A stretch of 64,000 nt of DNA. Source: Neonectria sp. B-13. Lineage: Eukaryota > Ascomycota > Sordariomycetes > Hypocreales > Nectriaceae. This document shows positions 1-10,937 of the stretch, piece after piece. Location: NCBI GenBank assembly GCA_002682825.1, contig NOKP01000031.1, positions 540,353-604,352 of the forward strand, read 5' to 3'. The first letter of the stretch is position 1. Every line of letters starts with the position of its first letter. The notes beneath the pieces are model-generated. The model ran no database searches, was not told the origin of the DNA, and saw only the letters and a program-made list of their open reading frames with translations. Made by a program: the position numbers and the translations under genes.

Positions 1-177
1 CCAAGAAACAGGTTGTGATGCCCCCTCTCCGGTAGGAGAGGGGGGGGCCTAGAAGCCTGCTTAGTCAACCCGCCGGGTAGACTTTAACAATTTTTGGCCC
101 ATGTCCAAATACCATCTCTGTTACCGTGCCATGTCTCAGATACAACGCATTTGTAAGGACGTTATGTTCCATGCACT

Positions 178-1119
178 CTATAACTTGATAATTCCAAGAT
201 CCTCTCCAGTTGCCTGCCTGATTGCATACGACACAAGGGCTAGAGTGTCCTCCGGCACGTATAGATCCTCTGTCTTTCCCATGACTTCGTTCCAGTTAGC
301 AAGGTAGCCCTCCGGCGACGTTTCGCGAGAGTGTCCCGGAACGGTAGCCAACGTGGTCCTCGCAGCTCTGCCTCCACCTACACTAAAGAGCTCTCCGGAG
401 ACAGGGCACTCGTCGCTAGCCAGCGCCACGACGAAATCGGCCACAAGCTGCGGCAGGAAATACTGTCGAGTGATGCGCTTGATGACAGGCGAGAGATCCG
501 ACATCCGCGACGCCGCCGAGGGCATGATGCCGTTGATCTTGATGCCGTGCTCCGGACCCATACGCCCGAGGTCCCGGGTGAGGCCGAAGACGGCGCCCTT
601 GCTAGAGACGTATCCCCCGTCCCCGCCTGCGCCCATGCCAACGAGGCTGTCGGAAGACGTATTGATGATGCGTCCGTGGCCCTGCTTTTCCATTATCGGA
701 TACACAGCACTGATGAGCATGATGGACCCCAACGCTGCAATCTCCCATGTGCGGCGGAACGAGTCGACGTCAACGTTAGTGAGAGTGCTGGGCTTGCCAG
801 CTGTACCGGCGTTGTTGACGAGAATGTGCACTGTGCCGTACTCCAACACCGTCCGCTGGACCAGCTCTTGAACCTCGCTCTGGATCGAGATGTCGTGGCC
901 GTCCGCGATTGCCTCTTGGCCTCGCGCCCTGATCTCATCTACAACGGATTGAGCCCGCGTCACGGTTCCCCTTTCGCCGTCAAGGGAGCCGCCGTAGTCA
1001 TTGACCACGACTCGAGCGCCGTACTCTGCAAGTAAGAGGGCATATTCGCGGCCCAGCCCACCGCCAGCGCCTGTCACGATGGCGACGCGGCCTTGGAGGG
1101 ACGTGAGTTTGGGAGTCAT
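178..1119 (-). CDS. Short-chain dehydrogenase/reductase, Fox2/MFE-2-like
   Basis: Single-exon gene of 313 residues. It should be an NAD(P)(H)-dependent alcohol/ketone oxidoreductase. Visible motifs: the Rossmann glycine motif TGAGGGLG (residues 16-23), VVVNDYGG just after it, NNAG (102-105), catalytic Ser in NTSS near 155, and YVSSK giving Tyr170/Lys174. The VVVNDYGG stretch and the YVSSKGAV block resemble the dehydrogenase domain of peroxisomal multifunctional beta-oxidation enzyme type 2 (Fox2), here as a stand-alone domain. A beta-hydroxyacyl or cyclic-alcohol substrate is inferred, not shown. It is divergent from the esterase at 1838, with about 720 bp between them carrying TGACTC-type sites. 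The C-terminus IIKL is not a clear peroxisomal signal. The family is certain; the substrate is unknown. Confidence 0.9.
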   Translation of the reverse strand: MTPKLTSLQGRVAIVTGAGGGLGREYALLLAEYGARVVVNDYGGSLDGERGTVTRAQSVVDEIRARGQEAIADGHDISIQSEVQELVQRTVLEYGTVHILVNNAGTAGKPSTLTNVDVDSFRRTWEIAALGSIMLISAVYPIMEKQGHGRIINTSSDSLVGMGAGGDGGYVSSKGAVFGLTRDLGRMGPEHGIKINGIMPSAASRMSDLSPVIKRITRQYFLPQLVADFVVALASDECPVSGELFSVGGGRAARTTLATVPGHSRETSPEGYLANWNEVMGKTEDLYVPEDTLALVSYAIRQATGEDLGIIKL

Positions 1120-1350
1120 GTTCGAGGATTGACGGGATCTAGTGCTAGTGCTAGGGCTGGGTTCGATAATCTTGGATGAGAACGCGAAGATGGTGGTTCA
1201 GTTCGCTGATGTGCTTTTATCTCTGTTGAAAAGGGAACCTAAATACGCCCTTCTCAAACCTGTGTCGATTCCTCATTCAATGTCCACCTCATGCATCCCA
1301 CCCCGCATCCTAGTCTATCTGCCTCGGCCTTTTCGCCACCACCCCACCGC

Positions 1351-1417
1351 CGAGTCAATGGTCCTAGTCAGTTTAGATTGTAAGTCGGCGTGTTGGAGTC
1401 ACCCCGCGCTGACTCGG
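1351..1417. promoter_or_regulatory. Paired TGACTC-type sites in the SDR/esterase spacer
   Basis: The 1120-1837 spacer holds no gene I can support. It carries CGAGTCA at 1351-1357 and an inverted repeat, GAGTCA (1396-1401), 8 bp, TGACTC (1410-1415). TGA(C/G)TCA is the classical Gcn4/AP-1-type bZIP site, and a bZIP gene lies at 8018-9831. The string CCCCGCGCTGACTCG (1402-1416) recurs with one mismatch at 18041-18055 upstream of the second monooxygenase. Binding is inferred only. Confidence 0.4.
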
Positions 1418-1837
1418 GCTGCCTTGTCATTGTCAGCCGGAATCATTCACCCAGAACCTCCAGCCACTGGCCTCAGAAAGGTCTAGACGTGTTTGATGCC
1501 ATGTCCAAGCCGAATGAATACATTTCGCCGAGTTTGGCTTCCGTCAACCGCCCTCTGCGGAATGCAAAGTTAGGCCGTGCTGTTGACTGCCCCAAGCATC
1601 AAGGTTGCGACAATGGATGAATCACTGAGTGATCGGATCAGGCTGGTTTCCTGCTTTGCACTACTTCGCCGTGGGTTAGAGATCTGGCTTTTCGCCACCA
1701 AGGGGACGGGCTCGAGTTGTTGACTATTATTCCACAGTTTACGTAGTTCCCAGCACCAAACTTCGAGCACACTTGGCGCAGCTTTTCGGAGGGAGGCTCC
1801 CCACGGTCCAGCATATGCTTGCAAATGCGTCCATCAA

Positions 1838-2987
1838 ATGGTGAGGATAAACTATACCCCGTCAAACGAGCACCCCTACCGATTGACTGGGAATGATATT
1901 AGGCTTTCGAGTTGCCTCACGATACATCAATTCAGGGCCGTGACGTCCACCCCGGCCGACCTTGAGTCACTCCTGAATTCCTGTCCGACCCTGCTCGCAG
2001 AGCATGCCGTGTGCGAGAGTGTAAGTCCTCAGACTCTTGGACAGGTTCTAGCTTCTGACACTGATTTCGAAACGTCAAGCTCCCGGGCCCTGAGTATCGA
2101 GCAATCTACGCCCCGAAATTCCCGAATTCTACCCACACTATAATGTACATCCATGGGGGCGGTTTTGTTTCTGGATCTCCAGACTCCGTATCCGGGTATC
2201 TTCTCCAGCTCAGCGTGGAGCTGCGATCTCGTGGAATCCTCGCTGACATGTTCGTCGTGGGCTATGACTTGGCTCCAGAGTACCCCTACCCACATGCGCT
2301 ACGACAGGTTGTATCCGCATACAACTATGTTCAGGCTCAGAACAAGCCCATCATACTCGCTGGGGATTCCGCTGGGGCAAGTCTTTGCTTGGGGCTACTC
2401 CGGCACCTCATCAGTCCTCATCCCAAGATTCCCTCGTCAACACGGGCCGTCAAGAAGGGTGGCAAGATTGTCGCTGCCTGCCTTGCCAGCCCCTGGGTGA
2501 ATCTTGGCAACGAAAACACGTCATTTCGGCGTAATTCGGGCAAGGATTGTCTTGACGAGGCTGTACTTGACCGTTGGCGTGACGCGTACTTGAACGGACA
2601 GGCCGTTGACGATTACGCAAGCCCAATCAACTGTTTGAAGGGCTGGAAGGAAATGCTGCCACCTAAGACGCTCATTATGTCTGGCGAGCTTGATCTCTTT
2701 GTCGCCGACATCCTTCGCCTTGGAAGAAATATCAAGCTGGTTGGACTCCCCTCACAGACACGCTTCCCATGGCACCAGCTTGTTACTGATTAGCATTATA
2801 GGATGGATACCAAAACCTGGATATTCACGTGGCCCCATTAAAGGGACATGTATGGAATCTGGTGGACTTTGGTGCCACCGTACCAGGGCGAGAAGCAAAC
2901 GAGGTTGGGGAACAAAGTGACATGGAAACTTATGCAGGCGTGCAGTTACAGGCGAATTGGATTGAAGAGCAGTGTCGATTGCGTTGA
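1838..2987 (+). CDS. Alpha/beta-hydrolase (HSL/arylacetamide-deacetylase-type esterase)
   Basis: Three-exon model: 1838-2020, 2080-2739, 2802-2987 (introns 59 and 62 nt), 342 residues. It contains the full HSL-family set: oxyanion-hole HGGG (86-89), nucleophile GDSAG with Ser158, Asp near 266 in SGELDLF, and His297 in KGHVW. The His is found only when the second intron is removed; an unspliced reading ends 15 codons into that intron and loses the catalytic triad. The enzyme should hydrolyse esters or lactones, the products of the Baeyer-Villiger enzymes nearby. The 61-residue first exon is the weakest part: it does not resemble the family N-terminus, and a different upstream exon (for example a short open stretch near 1730-1830) could replace it. 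Family members are usually 320-360 residues, so the length fits. Confidence 0.8.
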
Positions 2988-3402
2988 GATCCCGAGGCGT
3001 AAAGAGGACGCCTCTAGCACTACGAGGATATGGATACATAACGAGTTGACCATATAATGATTCAAAACTGCACGTTTTGCTTTAATGCCAGCATGGAATA
3101 CGTTACTCTGTGAAATTGTTGACTGGGTTGAAGGGGTGAAGTTCACAGAGTAGTCCAACGTTTAGGCAAGCCGAATATAGACCGAAAAGGGGTTTCACGT
3201 AGCTTTCTCATGACGCCCATAGTGTCAGGGTGTCCCGGCAGTGCACCTTCGTCCTGGAGACTTCGCTTTTCGATCATAAAGTGTCTGATTTCATGTATTG
3301 CTCAACATATAGACACTTTGGAATCAGTTTAAACTATATCCTCCTATGGTGCTGCAAATGCCAGCATCTTTGCCCTCATGAACCCTTCCCACAGACACCC
3401 CA
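2988..3402. other. Intergenic, convergent 3' ends
   Basis: About 415 bp between the 3' ends of the esterase and the sugar transporter. I see no gene, RNA or repeat in it. Confidence 0.5.
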
Positions 3403-5162
3403 CTACTGATCAACTTTGCTAACAGCTTCTTGATCAACAGATCCTCGGATGGCCGACTTATGGAAATGACGCGGTTTGACCTTGGAGGCGTACAAATCAT
3501 CAAGCTCAGTGACGGTGCGGTTTTTCGTCTCTGGAAGCCAGAACCAGCAGCCAAGGAAACCCATGAACGTGGTCGCCCCGAAAATGAATCCAACTTTCCC
3601 GCCTAGATTGCCGGCATCTGGGTTAAACATATAAGGAAAGACGAATCCCACAAGCCACTGGATGGAGCAAAGGACGATATTCGAAAGACCCTGTGTTCGC
3701 GAGCGTAAGCGCCAGGACGGGATCTCAGCCACGACAGTCCAAGCCACGGTTCCAAGGGTGATTTGGTAGATGAAGCCCTGTTTGCCAAAGTCGGTTAGAA
3801 AGTGGGAAGCGAAGAGAACCACGATATGAGGGTAGACAAACCCAAAGGAACATGAAGGAAATGGTCACAATCAATGTCGCTTGCTGGCCTGGAATAGATG
3901 CAGCTCCCACAACAATCAGAGTGCACGCGCAGGCCAGCTGGCCCCAGACAATCAAAGGACGGCGACCGACAACCGTGAGGAGAGGCCAAGAGAGAATGTT
4001 TGCGACAAACATGCTGCAGTTGTTGAGCATTCCGAGCAGAAACGACTTCTGGGCGCCGTAGCCTGCAAGTTGATAGTAGTACGACTGGTAGCCGAGGACG
4101 AAGACGATACCGGAAAGATACTGGCATCCGTAGATGAACATGCAGATCAAGGTCCGCTGCCTGTCTACTGCGGCAAAGCACGAAGCATAGCTCAGCTTGG
4201 CGGTTTGGTCGCGGTGTTCACGCTCCTGCTGGACCGTCTTCTCAATCACGGCGAGGATGGCGCCTTTATCGATAGACGACTTGCTGCCGTGGAGACGTTT
4301 GAGCGAGTCTTCTGCAGCGCCGATGCGTCCCACGCGGACAAGCCAGACGGGTGACTCTGGCCAAAGCCAACCGGTGGTGACGACGAGGGTTGGTACAATC
4401 CATTGGCACGCAAAGGGGACGATGTAGGCGTTGGGATCATCCAGAGGTCCCAGCCGATACATGATGCCCGTGAAGACAAGCGTTCCGGAGAACTGGACGA
4501 AGTTGGTCATGGCCGTGAGCCAACCTCGTAGCTTCAGCGGTGCCACTTCAGAAGCGTACAGAGGGCCGATGACCAGCCAGGCGCCAATGGATAATCCGTT
4601 GACGGCCTTTCCAGCAGTGAGAATGGGGAGCGAACCATGGTACGTCGAGACGTATTGAATCGCAACCCCGACCATGGATATGGCGCAGAAGAAAAGGTTA
4701 GTGTACCGGCGCCCAATCTTGTCGGCCATCCATCCAGTCACGACGGCTCCGAGAATAGCAGCCAGCTGAGACACGCCCCCGTAGATACTCTGCCAACTCG
4801 CTGGGATGATGTACGTGGCAGCCTCGCCTTCTCCGTAAAGTCGGCCGTAGTCCCTCCTGCGGTCAATGTTTAGCCATAGCTTGAGAAGGGTGACGAAGCA
4901 AACACTCTTACCGGAACGTGGGGATAGCTAAGAGGTTGCCCGCAATAATCCCATCTATCCCATACCCAAACACAACAAGCTGGCCGTACAAAATCCACAG
5001 CGTGCTTCTCCAGAAGATGCGAACTGTCTGGAAGAAGCTCAGGCTCATTTCATGTTCTGTCAGGCGGGCAATAGCATCGGACTGTTCTTGCAACACGTCC
5101 TTCGATCGCTGCTCGATGTGCTCTGCTGGATGCCCCAGCTTGTCGTTGGAGTTGGTTCCCAT
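3403..5162 (-). CDS. MFS sugar-type transporter (hexose/alpha-glucoside permease family)
   Basis: Three exons on the minus strand: 5162-4912, 4856-3842, 3777-3403 (introns 55 and 64 nt), 546 residues, the normal size for a 12-helix fungal SP-family carrier. Landmarks: FGYGIDGIIAGNLLAIPTF in helix 1, ADKIGRR after helix 2, PESPVWLVRVGR before the central loop, VVAEIPSWRLRSRTQG after helix 10 and FLPET-like WLPETKNRTVTELDDLY at the end, all hallmarks of plasma-membrane sugar/H+ symporters. Removing the first intron joins ...IPTFR to RDYGRLYG; removing the second joins SFMFLW to GFIYQITLG. I chose the start at 5162 (MGTNSNDK) because it gives the family-like N-terminus; an in-frame ATG at 5339 would add 59 unusual residues. 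It is divergent from monooxygenase 1 and shares a 657-bp promoter region with it. Substrate uncertain; some members carry non-sugars. Confidence 0.88.
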
Positions 5163-5503
5163 GGTGATGTAGGAAGCGAAGAAAGATGAGAATATGGAGA
5201 TTGGAGTTTTCGTAACGAGCCTGAAGACCAGAGAATGATCTGAAGGCACTGCAGGAGGTGGGAGTTGGACCGGCATATCATATAGAGAATTGAAAGCCTC
5301 TACGGCTCGATCGTGTAGTATACCGACTCCAAGCTCCATGAAGGCACCTGATACATAGTCCTGAACGAGGTTCGCTACTTCTAGCGTGCACAGAACAATG
5401 CTAGTCTGCTGAAGTGAAGCAAGCGAAGCCCAGGTTACGTTCTACCCAGTGAGTCAAGCCACCCCTCTTCCTGAACCCCACCATTTCTCTTAGTCTCGGG
5501 GCT

Positions 5504-5529
5504 AGCTGACACGGCGTGTCGTGTCAGCT
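5504..5529. promoter_or_regulatory. Nested perfect palindrome in divergent transporter/monooxygenase promoter
   Basis: In the 5163-5819 spacer, AGCTGACAC (5504-5512) and GTGTCAGCT (5521-5529) form a perfect 9-bp inverted repeat around 8 bp. Inside it GACAC (5508-5512) also pairs with GTGTC (5516-5520) around GGC. A TGAGTCA site lies nearby at 5450-5456. It sits between two divergent genes that may be co-regulated, so it is a candidate operator; nothing else recognisable is in the spacer. Confidence 0.4.
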
Positions 5530-5819
5530 CGCGGCGCTGCGGGGAAGCGATGGGGGAGTTCTGGGGAAGTTATGGGGTAGTTAGTCTAGGTCCGGGGAAG
5601 CCGGCGTGTCCGCTCAAATTCCCATTCAGCCGCGGAAACTTGTATCCGTACCGAGGAGATGAAGGAAAGCGGTGTCGGGAGATTCCAAACACTGCCTACA
5701 AGTGTTCCTCGAGAATTATATCTTTCTTCTCTTCAGGCCTTTGATATTCTTAATCACGACCCTTTCGGCAGCCTAAAACCTACACCCAAACAGAGTCAAG
5801 TTGACAAGATCGAGTAAAA

Positions 5820-7893
5820 ATGAGCCCGCCGGAGACTCTGGAATACTCTGTCACATTTGACAACAGGGTCGGGGGTACCCCTATAGCCACTATCCAAGAT
5901 GAAGACGCCTCTTCGTACAAAGTATCGGAACATGTGCTCTGGGCTCCGCGCAAGTTGCGGGTTGCGTGCATAGGAGCTGGCGCGTCAGGCATCATGATGT
6001 GCTACAAGAAGGAGAAAGAGTTTGGCGACTCTATTGATTTCGTAGTCTACGAGAGTAAGCGTGTCCTTTCCCGAAACATCGACAACATCATCGCTGACTA
6101 GGGCCAGGGTATCCGAAATGCGGAGGCGTGTGGTACGCCAACAAATATCCTGGGTGTCGGTGTGACGTCCCTTCACCTGCCTATCAGTACCCATTCGCGC
6201 CAAAACCCGACTGGTCACGATACTACTCGCCAGCTGCCGAGATCCAGGAATACTACGAGAACTTCTCCCGGGAGAACGGCTACCTCGACCAGTACATCAA
6301 GCTCAACCATCGAGTGGACAAGGCAGTCTGGGACGAGGTCACCAGCCAGTGGATCCTGAGTATCACCGAGACGGGCGCGTCGAAAGAAGATGTCAAGTTT
6401 GAGGATCGCGTTGACTTTTTAGTCGCCAACGTTGGCGTGCTCAACACTTGGAAGTGGCCCGATATCCCCAACCGAGAAAGCTATCGTGGGCGAGTCACCC
6501 ACTCGGCCGACTATGACACAAGTGTCGACCTCCAGGGCAAGACTGTCATCGTCATCGGGTCCGGGGCCTCTGCAATCCAGATTGTTCCTGCCATCAGAAC
6601 AACAGCCAAAAGGGTCATCTCATTCTATCGGACGCCGCAATGGATCGGTCCAGGTCTGGCCATGGACGGCTACACTGATGCAGAGGGTCGTAACTTCAAC
6701 TGTTCGTACCACCCCTCACATGAAGTTAATCTATGCACTTCTTTAATGACGCATGGCCGCCAGATACGGAGGAGCAGAAGAGCCACTTTGCAAATGATCC
6801 GGCTGCCTACCTCAGCCACCGAAAGGCCATAGAGACTAAAATCAACCAGAGCTTTCGAAACAACATTGCCGATCATCCCAACCAGAAGATTGCTAGAGAG
6901 GTAAGTTCCGTCGATCGTTCTAGCCTCAGAAGGTCGAATTAACCTGTTCTCTCGTTCTGTCTAGTTCGTCTCGAAGAGAATGGCCAACATCTTGAAGAAC
7001 GACGACAGACTGACGCAAAGGCTGGTCCCAAACTTCCCACTAGGCTGCCGCCGCCTAGGGCCTGCCGAGGGCTTTCTCGAGTCGTTTCACGAAGACAACG
7101 TTCGACTCGCCGATGGAGATATTGCTTCATTCACCGAGGCTGGGCTGCGCACGACCGATGGTCAAGAGTTCGCAGCAGACGTCATCATATGTGCGACGGG
7201 CTTTGAGGTCAGCTTCAAGCCTCAGTTCCCCGTCATCGGACGTCACGACGTCTCGCTTGGGGAAGTCTGGGATCAAGATCCATCGGCGTACCTTGCAGTT
7301 GCCGCGACCGGGTTCCCCAATTTCATGAGTGAGTGCTCCCAAACGCGCATGGTCATTATTTGAACTAGGCTAAGCATGCAAACCTACCTGATTTAGTTGG
7401 CTCCCTTGGCCCTAACTGTCCCGCTGGGCATGGGTCCTTCATAACAGTGCTAGAGGCAGCCCAGAATTACGTCTGCAAGGTAATCCGCAAGATGCAGACT
7501 GAGAACATTCGCTCCTTGGACGTGAAGGCCGAAGCGGTGGTTGAGTACAACGAACATGTGCACGAATGGCTGAAGAGAACGTGAGTGCCTTCGATTCGCG
7601 AGAACCAAAGAGCTTAGCTGACGACACATTGCAGGGTTTGGGCGGCCGGTTGTCGTTCTTGGTACAATCAGGGCCGACCCGGAGGCAAGATCACTGCCCA
7701 GTATCCAGGATCACTCGTTCATTGGCGCTTGATGCTGGAACAGCCGCGGTTCGAGGATTATAACATACAATACCGTAGTAAAAACAGGTTCGAGTTCATG
7801 GGTAACGGATTCACACTTCCCGAGGTGGAGGGGAAGGATCTGGCCTGGTATCTGGACCCTGAGCACATCAAGCGACCTCTTTTCGACCATTAA
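5820..7893 (+). CDS. FAD/NADPH monooxygenase, Baeyer-Villiger type (copy 1)
   Basis: Six exons: 5820-6054, 6108-6701, 6764-6900, 6965-7328, 7397-7580, 7635-7893; 590 residues. It belongs to the class B flavoprotein monooxygenases that insert oxygen next to a ketone to give an ester or lactone. Motifs: FAD-binding GAGASG (52-57), GGVWYANKYPGCRCDVPS after the second exon begins, NADPH-binding VIGSGASAIQIVPAI, and ATGF near the C-terminal third. The Baeyer-Villiger fingerprint FxGxxxHxxxW(P/D) is present but altered to YRGRVTHSADYD, with Tyr in place of Phe and of Trp. The second intron has an unusual GTTCGT donor, but only this junction keeps the family block NFNYTEEQK. The C-terminal block SWYNQGRPGGKITAQYPGS and the FEFMGNG motif are typical. 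It may accept a different substrate from copy 2. Ketone substrate not identifiable. Confidence 0.87.
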
Positions 7894-8017
7894 AGGGTGT
7901 ATCTGTCGACAAGACTTGGCCCGTATCATTAGGAAGTCAATAGTATAGCTAGAATATCTGAATTATCTCTGTAAAATTTGAACAACTCGTCGCCATTTCC
8001 TTTACAAGAAGGTCAAT

Positions 8018-9831
8018 TTATTTACACCCCACTGCCCGTGCAAGGGAACCATGACGGTTTCTTAAGCCCCCCCATTGAGGATATCGATCAAAAAACGCCT
8101 CGTCAAGTTTCCAGTTACCTAGGTTGGCGATTTGAGTATGAAGGTGCTGAGGGCCGTTCAAGAGATCGAGCTCTCCGACCTGAATGTCAACGGAGAGATG
8201 TTTCCCAACATCAATCGATACGTCGTGGATTTTCCGTGAGTCAGAAATAGACATGCGAATAAGCTCTTCTCGTATCTCGGGCCTATGAAACCTGTAAGAA
8301 AGATACCCTAGAAAGGAAGCCCAAGGCCAGCTCTTACCAAGCAATGAGGTCTGCAGCAACCGGATGCAGGACTGTCAGCTGGAGAGGCGTCGGCCGAAGC
8401 CAAAGCGGCAGACTTTGGTAGGACTCATCATCACGCACTACTTGCCACTGAGAGATGAGAGTCAGTAAGAAGTCAAGTTGGCAGACCGGAGGAGATCGCA
8501 CCCTGAGCAAGAGATAGAGCACCCAATACGTGGCGAGGAATTCGGAAGTCCGTCGTGTTCGCCTGATTGGAGCCAGAAAATCCTTGAGGTCAACAGACAG
8601 CGTGTTGCTCGGATTGTCAATCAAGAAGTCGACAAGGTTCGGCGGCCCGATGGAAGACACATTTGATCGTGTACGCTCAAGAATGGCGTGAATGTGCTTG
8701 TCTCCCGGCAGAGGTGGGAAGAGCAGTAACGGCAAGGCCTCGGAGTCTTTGGACCCGTGAGAGAGCCACAACCCCTGGGCCAGAGGAGGGAGGGGCTGTT
8801 CTGTGTATGCCTCGAGGAGCTCAATAAACCTATCCATCGTTTCTGGTTGCTGGTTGGACTTGGAAGCACCGCGTGAGGCTCCGGCTCCAGAGCTCTGTGG
8901 CTGCAGATTGTCCGGTGACACGGTTGCGCCGGAAACGGGGAAGCTCATTACCCCGGAATGTTGATTCCAATGAGATCTTGAAGCAGCTCCGCCTAGTAGA
9001 TCGTTGGGTTTAGAGATAACGATATCAGTCTGAGCCATGCATGACCACAAGTCGACGAAGAGATTAGGAGGAATGCTCCCGCTCATTTCACCCACAGCAC
9101 CGAACTGAGATTCCTCGAGAAAGCTTGTGTTTGCTTCCCCATTACCCGTCGTAAAAAGGCCGCCTTGGTCGATCTGCGTCTGAGCCATGGCTGTCTCTGG
9201 CCCCAGTTGAACTGTCTCTGGTGCATCCACCGGAGTGGCTTCTTTGGTCGGCTGTCTCGGGCCTGCTTCCACACTGTCCGTGGGCTTGCTGCACAGGCCT
9301 TGATCTTCTAGGGAATAGTCTGCAGCACCTGTAGTCGTGATGTCTTGGAAATGCTGTTCTTGGCGTTGAACATGGCCCGGGTCCGTCTGGTGGTAGTCTG
9401 GAGGCTGAGGCTGTGCCATTGGTTCAGGAGAAACATCCGACAACACCGACCGCCGTCTGAGCTCACGTTGCCGTTGCAGCAGTAGTTCCATTTCATCCCA
9501 TATGTTATGCATCTGCTTGACCTGGTACATCGCGATGAATATTAGCGACCAAGACAAGGGAGGCAGTTCAGAACTCCGGGTGAGCTACCTCTTCCCGCAA
9601 CTGGAAGTTCTGGGTCGCTAGTCGAGCAACCTCTGACTGGTCGCTGGACTTGAGGATATTCAGCTGCGTCTCGAGCTGTTCGATATAGAGCTTTTGACGC
9701 TTCCTGTGCTGTTGTTGAGCAAGCCTGTCTGTTTGGCGTTTGCGAGCGCGTCGTTGCTCCTCGGCCATTTCGGCTCCGCTGGGCGGGCTATTTCCAGAGC
9801 CCTCAGATTGGTGTCTATGTCCGCGCTGCAT
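8018..9831 (-). CDS. bZIP transcription factor with DUF3425 C-terminus
   Basis: Three exons: 9831-9589, 9521-8338, 8282-8018 (introns 67 and 55 nt), 563 residues. The basic region RKRQTDRLAQQQHRKRQK lies near residues 30-47 and is followed by a leucine-zipper-like heptad stretch that continues across the first intron (REE joined to VKQMHNIWDEMELL). The invariant bZIP Asn is Asp here (TDRLAQQQHR); from family knowledge many fungal DUF3425-type bZIPs also carry Asp at this place. The middle is Gln/Pro-rich and probably disordered. The C-terminus, LPLWLRPTPLQLTVLHP then IAWPEIREELI across the second intron, is the DUF3425 signature. It lies directly downstream of monooxygenase 1 in convergent orientation and is the best candidate for a local regulator acting on the TGACTC sites. 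Confidence 0.85.
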
Positions 9832-10937
9832 CGCTGAGGAACTTGTGGGATATTTTGTCTACAAGAATGAATGAGCAGATGAAGGAGAGTAGAGAGAGGT
9901 GTTACAGGATACGTGAAGAGGAGAAAGATGGACGAATTGGGGAGATTGAGCTCCCCCGGATTAACAGCTACGATTTAGCGTGTGCACAAATACCCCGCAC
10001 TTACCCCGGACACGGTCATGTTTGCTAGCGGAGGTCTACTCAGTTTAGCACGCTAGATCTATAATGCTCTAGATTAGTATTATAGTTGTAAATATTTATA
10101 ACGTATATGATAAGTAAGCTGATCAACCAAGTGAGCTGATCACTTTCCATTAACTATTAAGATAGGAACTAAGATAAAAACACAATGAAGCATTTAATCA
10201 ATTAAAACTAAGTGCTGTACTCTTCTTTGTGACGGTCGGGTCTATCCTAAGGGTATAGGGTAGGTCCAAGGCGTGTGGTTTGATGATCGAGTGGATCAAG
10301 ACGTTGTAGTAAGAAATGTAGGTCATGATGGTAATGTGCAAAGGGAAGTTATTGTGTAACCAAGTATTGAGTGAATCTAAGTGTTGATAGCTAAGGAGCT
10401 TAAGGCTCTTGTCTAATGTGCTAAGTGAATGTATATATATAATGTAGTGATCACGGTGATCAATGGGTTGATCACTGTGATCAAGGTCCTAATTACGGTG
10501 ATCATGGAGTCATGGTGATCGGCTCCAGTGATAGGAAGGAAAAAGTAGGTACGTCAGGGTTCTGCCGGTTGTGACCGACTGGTCTGAACCTGGGCCGTGA
10601 CATTTTTCAGAAGTCTCAATAACAACTTAACATATTCTTGCATTATGACCAGTCTTGCTATACACTCTACAATGCCTTTCCCTTAGTTGCACTAATCCTT
10701 CTTGACTATGACTCCCTAATGATTTGACTACTACCTAGATGTATAGTTAAATAGTTATATTATATTTATACTATAATAAGCTAGCTAGCTTATGGACAAC
10801 TACTATCAAGGATTATATTAAAGGCATTAGATAAAAAAGCAGCCACGTGAGAAATACTCTATATAGTTTCTATCAATTAAAAAGTGCAGATAGACACGAT
10901 TTATACAACTTAGTTAATAACTTTGTCTATATAGAAT
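9832..10937. other. Intergenic, AT-rich, with transposon trace
   Basis: No gene seen. The sequence is AT-rich, with many stop codons in all frames, and holds the candidate solo LTR listed separately. The base composition resembles fungal repeats decayed by repeat-induced point mutation, but I did not compute an index. Confidence 0.45.
10228..10602. repeat. Candidate solo LTR of an LTR retrotransposon (375 bp)
   Basis: The segment begins TGTGACGG and ends CCGTGACA, so the termini are near-perfect inverted repeats (7 of 8) with the TG..CA ends of LTRs. The 5 bp outside are TTCTT on the left and TTTTT on the right, an imperfect candidate target duplication. The inside has several GATCA-containing repeats (GTGATCA, GGTGATC) around 10450-10525. 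No retrotransposon coding region is next to it, so it would be a solo LTR. A second copy would be needed for proof. Confidence 0.45.

Noticed and set aside
331..1035. Long open frame on the plus strand opposite the first SDR
   Set aside because: It is antisense to a complete SDR with all catalytic motifs; its own translation has no family features.
3403..3822. Reading VYPHIVVLFASHFLTDF as part of the sugar transporter
   Set aside because: It is the translation of a 64-nt intron with a GT donor, a CTAAC branch site and a CAG acceptor; removing it restores the family motif FLW-GFIYQITLG.
10440..10530. GATCA-rich stretch as a CRISPR-like array
   Set aside because: Units are short, irregular and lie within a candidate LTR; no spacers of constant length, and the organism is a fungus.
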